The notes under the pieces: model-generated | The model's database searches: none | What the model was told of the DNA's origin: nothing | What the model saw: the letters and a program-made list of their open reading frames with translations, nothing else | Assembly (NCBI GenBank): GCA_947500755.1 | Contig: CANMTO010000023.1 | Location: forward strand, 1 to 38,619 | Source of the DNA: Flavobacteriales bacterium | GTDB taxonomy: Bacteria > Bacteroidota > Bacteroidia > Flavobacteriales_D > Crocinitomicaceae | Direction: 5' to 3' | DNA: 38,619 bases | Part shown: piece by piece, positions 33,586 to 38,619 of the stretch | How positions within the stretch are numbered: the first letter of the stretch is position 1 | Layout of the letters: the number at the start of each line of letters is the position of its first letter | Program-made: the position numbers and the translations under genes

Positions 33586-35670
33586 ATGTCAATTACTGCA
33601 TCATCCTCCCTTTTTTGGTTGCTTTTACTCTTGGCATTTTCGATAACAATTACCTGGTATTTTTACCGAAAAAATGATTGGTTAAGTAGTCAGAAACCAG
33701 GGGTTAAATGGGGTATTCCCTTGTTGAGAGGTACAGGAATATTTCTTTTACTGACCTTGCTGCTTGAAATCACCTTATTGGTTAACCACACCGAAGTGGA
33801 AGAACCAATTCTCATTACGATATTGGATAATTCGAGTTCCATCTTGCAGTATAAAGACAGCAATCAGACAAAACGTACGATGAATGAACTCATTCAAGAC
33901 GTTAAAGATCGTTTTGACGGAACATATCAATTGGCATTTTATACAGCGGGAGAATCGTTCAAGGAAAACGGGATGCTCACCTTAAAAGAACAGGAATCAA
34001 ATCATGCTGAAGCGTTTACCTACATTTCTGAGCAGTATTTAAATCGAAATATCGGTGCGATTCTATTTGCTTCGGATGGTAATTACAACGTGGGGTCTAA
34101 CCCTACCTACCCTGCTGAAAAAATTAATTTAACGCCAATTTTCACCCTTGGAATAGGAGACACTACGCCTAAAAAGGATCAGATAATAACAAATTTATAT
34201 TATAACGATGTTGTATTTCTGCGCGACGAATTCCCGATAGAAGTAGACCTTGAAGCGTTTAAAATCAAGCAAAAACAGGTAAAAGTAAGCCTTACTCAAC
34301 AAGGTAAACTATTGGGGTCTCAAGTAGTTAATTACACCAATCCAGCATATACATTCAAGCAAGTTCGCTTTGATGTCACTGCCAGCAAGGTTGGATTTCA
34401 ACCCTTTACGGTGAGCGTAGAATACCTTTCCGGGGAATTCTCCAAAGTAAACAACAGCAAGACGTGCTACATTGAGGTGGTGGATTCAAGGAATAACGTT
34501 TGTTTTATTTCGAATGGCGTGCATCCTGACTTGGCAGCACTTCGCGCCGTAGCTTCATCGAATGAAAACTATCAAAGTTCTTTTTTAAGCCCCAAAGAAT
34601 TATTTGAAAAAGGGCTTAAACCCGACCTCGTGGTTTGGCATAATCCAACCTTACAATTCGATGCTAATGTGAGTGCATATATCGAACAGCACCGAATCCC
34701 CGTATTTTATATCATTAGTCCGTCAGCCACCAACCAAGACTTGACCAAACTGAACATTTTTGCTACCACCAATGGAAGAAATCAGAGTGATGAGGTTCAA
34801 GGCAATTTAAATCCCGGATTTAGCGCCTTTGAATTGAGCGACGAATGCAAGCAAACGATACCTTACTATCCACCGCTTGTTACAAAATTTGGTGCAATGA
34901 ATCCGCTAGGAAATACAGAAGCCTTGTTAAATCAACGGGTTGGAAATACAGTCAAAAAGGAACCTTTAATTTATTTTGGCAAAACAAAGAAGAATGTACC
35001 CTATGGAGTAATCTACGGAGAAGGAGTTTGGCGATGGAAATTAAATGAATTCATGAAATATCAGCATTATGACCATTTCACGGAGCTCTTCTCAAAATCA
35101 TTTAATTACCTAATGGTCAAGCGCGCAGGAATGGGGTTAAGCGTACAATTTGAGAAGCGCTTTGGTAAGTATGATCGAATTGGTGTAAATGCGAACTTCT
35201 ACAATGCGAGTTTAGAACCAATCACCAAACCGGTTATTAACTTGACATTAACCGGTCCACAAGGAAAAAAGTATAGCAACAGGTTCAATGTTACAGGTAA
35301 TCACTATTCACTAGATTTAGGAACACTTCCTTCGGGCACATACAAATGGACAGCCAATACTTTGCATGAGAAAAAGAAGTATTCCAAATCAGGAATTTTT
35401 GTTGTGGAGGACATTGGCTTGGAACAAGCTACAAACACAGCAAATCATGGGGTATTAAAACAACTTTCCAAAAATTCTGGAGGTGCATTTTCAGCGCTGA
35501 AGGACTATGAAAAGCTTTTAAATCAAATTGAAGGAAGAGCAGATATAACCACCATTGAACGCTTAACGATTGACTTTTGGAATTTAGTAGATTCGTGGGT
35601 ATACATGCTTCTGATTATTTTGATCTTTGCATCGGAGTGGTTCTTAAAGCGCTATTTCGGGGCCTATTAA
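33586..35670 (+). CDS. vWA-like membrane protein
   Basis: A 694-residue inner-membrane protein with two N-terminal transmembrane helices (about 9-26 and 44-67), a large extracytoplasmic part and a C-terminal helix (about 672-688, WVYMLLIILIFASEWFLKRYF). A vWA-like domain starts at residue 75 with a MIDAS-type DxSxS (D81, S83, S85 in LDNSSS) and continues to FASDGNYNVG. Later beta-sandwich domains fill residues 200-300 and 520-610. Similar proteins in Bacteroidota are annotated only by domain; relation to Bat proteins is possible, but no moxR or bat gene is adjacent. It is monocistronic. Confidence 0.82.
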   Translation: MSITASSSLFWLLLLLAFSITITWYFYRKNDWLSSQKPGVKWGIPLLRGTGIFLLLTLLLEITLLVNHTEVEEPILITILDNSSSILQYKDSNQTKRTMNELIQDVKDRFDGTYQLAFYTAGESFKENGMLTLKEQESNHAEAFTYISEQYLNRNIGAILFASDGNYNVGSNPTYPAEKINLTPIFTLGIGDTTPKKDQIITNLYYNDVVFLRDEFPIEVDLEAFKIKQKQVKVSLTQQGKLLGSQVVNYTNPAYTFKQVRFDVTASKVGFQPFTVSVEYLSGEFSKVNNSKTCYIEVVDSRNNVCFISNGVHPDLAALRAVASSNENYQSSFLSPKELFEKGLKPDLVVWHNPTLQFDANVSAYIEQHRIPVFYIISPSATNQDLTKLNIFATTNGRNQSDEVQGNLNPGFSAFELSDECKQTIPYYPPLVTKFGAMNPLGNTEALLNQRVGNTVKKEPLIYFGKTKKNVPYGVIYGEGVWRWKLNEFMKYQHYDHFTELFSKSFNYLMVKRAGMGLSVQFEKRFGKYDRIGVNANFYNASLEPITKPVINLTLTGPQGKKYSNRFNVTGNHYSLDLGTLPSGTYKWTANTLHEKKKYSKSGIFVVEDIGLEQATNTANHGVLKQLSKNSGGAFSALKDYEKLLNQIEGRADITTIERLTIDFWNLVDSWVYMLLIILIFASEWFLKRYFGAY

Positions 35671-35694
35671 GCAGGGTTTAAAGTGAAGAAGATT

Positions 35695-35702
35695 TAGATT
35701 TG
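35695..35702 (+). promoter_or_regulatory. -7 promoter element of the endonuclease/phosphatase-family gene
   Basis: TAGATTTG matches TAnnTTTG exactly, 36 bp before the ATG at 35739. No -33 TTG at the usual distance. Confidence 0.45.
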
Positions 35703-35738
35703 AATTAATTTTAGAAACAAGAAGTACAAATAAATATA

Positions 35739-36689
35739 ATGAAAAAACTACTTTTTATTCTCATAATTACCATTTTTATGGGGAACTCCTTGGGTCAAAA
35801 AACTCGTTCCGTTGCTTTTTACAACGTAGAGAATCTCTTTGATACCCTCGACGGACCGAACGACGACGCTGAATTTCTTCCTGCGGCTAAAAACCAATGG
35901 AATGCAGTTCGATATGAAGAAAAACTATCCCGCATTCGAGAAGTATTGCTGGCCATGGGCAAGCCCTTGGTTTGTGGTTTTTCAGAGGTTGAAAATGCGG
36001 GCGTGGTGCGAGCAATCGTCGCCAATCAAGAGGCGTTTAAAACCTATGGAATCGTTCACTATGAAAGTCCGGATGCACGAGGAATCGATGTGGCTATGAT
36101 TTACGACAGCAGTAAACTGAAATTACTAGCCTCAAACTATATTCGGTTCATCTTACCTGGCGAAACAAAAGCCACCACGCGGGACATTCTTTGGGCCCAA
36201 TTCTCCTACAAAAAACACCCGTTTTATGTGATGGTTAATCATTGGCCAAGTCGCCGTGGAGGAACTGATGAAAGTGATGACAAACGTGTGGCGGCAGCAA
36301 AAATCGCATGTAATTTTATTGATTCCGTTCAGAAAGCTAACGGATATCCAATAATATTTCTTGGTGATTTAAACGATCATCCTGAGAACAATGCACCTAA
36401 GTTAATCGATGAGCGCTTACACCCTATGATCACGAAAGAAAGTGGCCCCACAAAAGGCACACATTTCTATAACAATGAGTGGGGAATCCTTGATCACATT
36501 TATGTTTCCGCCAATTTTATAGATAAAAAAAATGGTGTCGTTTCAAACTCGGGTCAGATTCATAATTTTCCTTTTCTCATGGAGGAATACAAAGGAAATA
36601 TTCAACCCAAACGCACCTATGCGGGAAGCAAGTATTTGGGAGGGTATTCGGATCACTTGCCCGTATCCATCCAACTTAAGATAAAATAA
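35739..36689 (+). CDS. Secreted endonuclease/exonuclease/phosphatase-family protein
   Basis: A 316-residue exported protein: signal peptide MKKLLFILIITIFMGNSLG, then Q. The DNase I-like fold is complete: N29 and E31 (FYNVENLFD), catalytic glutamate in GFSEVENAG, histidine in VNHWPSRRGG, metal/catalytic FLGDLNDHPEN, LDHIYVS and the terminal SDHLPVS. Members hydrolyse nucleic acids or phosphoesters; secretion suggests phosphate or nucleotide scavenging or extracellular DNA degradation. No T9SS tail is present, so it is likely periplasmic unless released otherwise. Confidence 0.92.
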   Translation: MKKLLFILIITIFMGNSLGQKTRSVAFYNVENLFDTLDGPNDDAEFLPAAKNQWNAVRYEEKLSRIREVLLAMGKPLVCGFSEVENAGVVRAIVANQEAFKTYGIVHYESPDARGIDVAMIYDSSKLKLLASNYIRFILPGETKATTRDILWAQFSYKKHPFYVMVNHWPSRRGGTDESDDKRVAAAKIACNFIDSVQKANGYPIIFLGDLNDHPENNAPKLIDERLHPMITKESGPTKGTHFYNNEWGILDHIYVSANFIDKKNGVVSNSGQIHNFPFLMEEYKGNIQPKRTYAGSKYLGGYSDHLPVSIQLKIK

Positions 36690-36735
36690 ACAGAAGCAAG
36701 CAAACCATTCGCTTTTATTATCGTAAGAGGTTTAT

Positions 36736-36743
36736 TAACTTTG
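36736..36743 (+). promoter_or_regulatory. -7 promoter element of the adhesin gene
   Basis: TAACTTTG matches TAnnTTTG exactly, 24 bp before the TTG at 36768 (18 bp before a second TTG at 36762). It supports a start after this point although no ATG is available. Confidence 0.5.
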
Positions 36744-36767
36744 TTTTAATACAACATAAACTTGACT

Positions 36768-38619
36768 TTGATAAAACGCACGCTAATTCTTACGCTTTTT
36801 TTATTACCGTGTGCTTTTTTTTCGGTTATCCACAGTCAGATTGTTTCCCCCTTCAGCGTTCGATACCAAACCAATTCGAAGGGTGGTATAAAAATCGCTT
36901 CCAATGTGGTATTGAGCTGTGTTTCCGGAACAAATAATTGCGCAACGGCTCAAAGTCAAGTACCACCAAATGGCACCTTTTCGAACGGCGCGTTCTCCAT
37001 GGACTATGTTGATGTTGATACTGATGCCAGCACCTTCATGTCGAGCAGTGACAGTATTGCACTTCCAAACTGTTCGGAAATTCTGTGGGCTGGACTTTAT
37101 TGGAGCGCCCGAATTACTTTAAATACACCAAACTATGCGAACCGAAGTCAGGTTAGGTTGAAGCTCAACGGTGGTTCATACCAAGTTTTAAGTGCCGATC
37201 AAACCTTGGATGTACCTACGATTGGCGGATCCTCATGGTCGCATCCAAGTTATTTTTGTTTTAAGGATATCACCTCCGTGCTTACTACGTTTGGTACAAA
37301 CACTCGGTTTACGGTAGCCAATGTTGTAGCAGAAGCTGGATCAAATCGCTGGGGAGGATGGTCGGTAATCATTGTCTACAAGAACGTACTTCAATCCATG
37401 CGTAACCTCACGGTATTTGATGGGTTCGCTAATATATCCTCAGGAAACTCACTAAATATTCCAATCAGTGGTTTTACAACTCCCCCTTCTGGTCCGGTAA
37501 CCTTTGAATTAGGGGTGATTGGGCTGGATGGAGACCGAGATTCAAATGGGGATCAATTACAATATAATGGGGCAGGATCTTTTGTTAATATATCTGACGC
37601 CCTTCACAATACGACCAATTTCTTCAATAGTACAATCTCAGACAATGCTATACTTACCCCATATCGTAATCCCAGTTACAACAATACCCTGGGTTATGAT
37701 GCTGGAATTTTTTACCCAAATAACACCGCGTTAAACTACATTGGCAATAATGCAACATCGGCTACCATTCGAGTAACCACGAGTTCAGAAAATATTCTGG
37801 CCAGAGCGTTCACATCAGCGATAGACATCTATGAACCAGATTTACGTGCTACCGTGTATGTTCAAGATTTGAATGGAGGTCAAGTAGTTCCAGGAGATAT
37901 TTTGGAATACACCATGGTTGGTAAAAACATCGGAAGTGATGTTTCCTACAATACCTTCATGACGGATACGCTTGACATACGAACCACCTACGTACCGAAT
38001 TCATTAAACTATTTGAATGGTCCGTTTATCGGTGCTAAAACAGATGTTTCGGGAGATGATCAAGCAGAATATGATGCAATCAATACGTGTATTAAAGCCA
38101 GAGTTAATGTTGGTGCTAACGCTGCGATTGGAGGCACCATGAACAATTCACCGAACGGTGCAGATTCTGCGGTTGTTAGGTGGCGAGTTCAGGTGATCAA
38201 TGATTGTCTTTTATTGGCTTGTGACAGTACGATCAGTAATAAGGGATATATTTTTGGAACGGGAAATGTTTCTGGGAATTCATACACTAATAATGGGGTG
38301 TCTGACATTTACGATGCCAACGGTTGTCCAACCTCCAACAACAATGAATTAACGATCAATTCTAATTGTCCGCCACCCAATGTTACCCATAACGATCCCC
38401 TGTGTTTGGGAGATTCCTTACAGTTCATTATTCCCTTTAGTCCCTTTGCAAATTATGCTTGGGCAGGTCCAAGTGGATTTTCTTCTATCTCCCCAGCACC
38501 CGTGATTTCTCCAGTAGCCGCGAACAACGCGGGGGTATATCAGCTCAACATCACCTTCAACGGAAGTACCTGTACCTTCTTTAATTTACTGGACACCGTG
38601 GTGGTTAATCCTAACCCGA
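36768..38619 (+). CDS. Large secreted adhesin-like protein (DUF11 and Ig-like domains), 3' end beyond window
   Basis: A frame of 617 codons runs open to the window end. It begins with TTG (36768, or 36762); the upstream TAA at 36747 excludes an earlier ATG, and the first in-frame ATG would delete a good signal peptide (IKRTLILTLFLLPCAFFSVIHS, here in part, then Q). Residues 25-350 form a beta-rich N-terminal module with ILWAGLYWSA and GGWSVIIVYK, known to me from DUF11-type surface proteins. A DUF11-like domain starts near residue 358 (DLRATVYVQDLNGGQ) and an Ig/PKD-like domain near 535 (DPLCLGDSLQF ... YAWAGPSGFSS ... AGVYQLNITF). A T9SS C-terminal domain is expected downstream but not visible. 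Confidence 0.82.
   Translation, partial: MIKRTLILTLFLLPCAFFSVIHSQIVSPFSVRYQTNSKGGIKIASNVVLSCVSGTNNCATAQSQVPPNGTFSNGAFSMDYVDVDTDASTFMSSSDSIALPNCSEILWAGLYWSARITLNTPNYANRSQVRLKLNGGSYQVLSADQTLDVPTIGGSSWSHPSYFCFKDITSVLTTFGTNTRFTVANVVAEAGSNRWGGWSVIIVYKNVLQSMRNLTVFDGFANISSGNSLNIPISGFTTPPSGPVTFELGVIGLDGDRDSNGDQLQYNGAGSFVNISDALHNTTNFFNSTISDNAILTPYRNPSYNNTLGYDAGIFYPNNTALNYIGNNATSATIRVTTSSENILARAFTSAIDIYEPDLRATVYVQDLNGGQVVPGDILEYTMVGKNIGSDVSYNTFMTDTLDIRTTYVPNSLNYLNGPFIGAKTDVSGDDQAEYDAINTCIKARVNVGANAAIGGTMNNSPNGADSAVVRWRVQVINDCLLLACDSTISNKGYIFGTGNVSGNSYTNNGVSDIYDANGCPTSNNNELTINSNCPPPNVTHNDPLCLGDSLQFIIPFSPFANYAWAGPSGFSSISPAPVISPVAANNAGVYQLNITFNGSTCTFFNLLDTVVVNPNP

Noticed and set aside
1..38619. CRISPR arrays, tRNA/rRNA genes, insertion sequences, prophage or defence islands
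   Set aside because: No regularly spaced repeats, transposase, integrase, phage or nuclease-toxin families were found; tRNA folds were looked for only by eye.

Overview
The window looks like a chromosomal segment of a member of the Bacteroidota, probably Flavobacteriales (Fluviicola/Crocinitomicaceae-like is my guess; the rank below order cannot be settled from this stretch). The evidence is a PorX-type response regulator with a PglZ domain, a PorG-like DUF6089 barrel, a DUF1501 protein ending in a type IX secretion (T9SS) sorting domain, a DUF11/Ig-like giant adhesin, and repeated copies of the Bacteroidota -7 promoter motif TAnnTTTG. The DNA is A+T-rich and densely coded. No gap exceeds about 170 bp, and I found no rRNA, tRNA, CRISPR array, insertion sequence or prophage.

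Layout. (1) 1-2237, plus strand: the 3' end of a propeller-like protein, a deoxynucleoside kinase and hldD. (2) 2234-11990, minus strand: guaB, two periplasmic PPIase chaperones, moxR, a large TPR protein, a ComA-type phosphosulfolactate synthase, a WD40 protein and the PorG-like barrel, nearly all overlapping or within about 10 bp of each other; a hairpin-forming inverted repeat separates moxR from the TPR gene. (3) 12123-13993: a small CarboxypepD_reg-like secreted protein converging on an HD-domain phosphohydrolase. (4) 14041-17576, plus strand: porX, then sufS-sufE-DUF59 joined by two ATGA overlaps. (5) 17577-23306, minus strand: a tight five-gene cell-envelope operon (DUF1800, DUF1501 with Tat-like signal and T9SS tail, outer-membrane barrel, two lipoproteins). 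(6) 23379-24939, minus strand: half-size TauE permease and M20 amidohydrolase. (7) 25108-25557: J-domain/KTSC protein. (8) 25570-29756, minus strand: a Y-family polymerase (dinB) followed by a second-type DnaE, i.e. a translesion cassette, divergent from an unknown lipoprotein gene. (9) 30535-32265, plus strand: lemA and two TPM-domain genes, ended by a terminator shared with a convergent thiolase. (10) 33586-38619, plus strand: a vWA membrane protein, a secreted endonuclease/phosphatase-family protein and the 5' part of a large adhesin that runs off the window.

The recurring theme is cell-envelope biogenesis and T9SS-linked surface display (periplasmic chaperones, PorG-like barrel, PorX, T9SS cargo, adhesin), interspersed with housekeeping genes. 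The best candidates for something undescribed are the five-gene DUF1800/DUF1501/barrel/lipoprotein operon, the placement of ComA inside the PorG-like operon, and the face-to-face overlapping promoters with a palindrome at the dinB-dnaE cassette. Several gene starts were moved inward from the longest reading frame because promoter motifs, signal peptides or family length argue for it; each case is explained in its entry.
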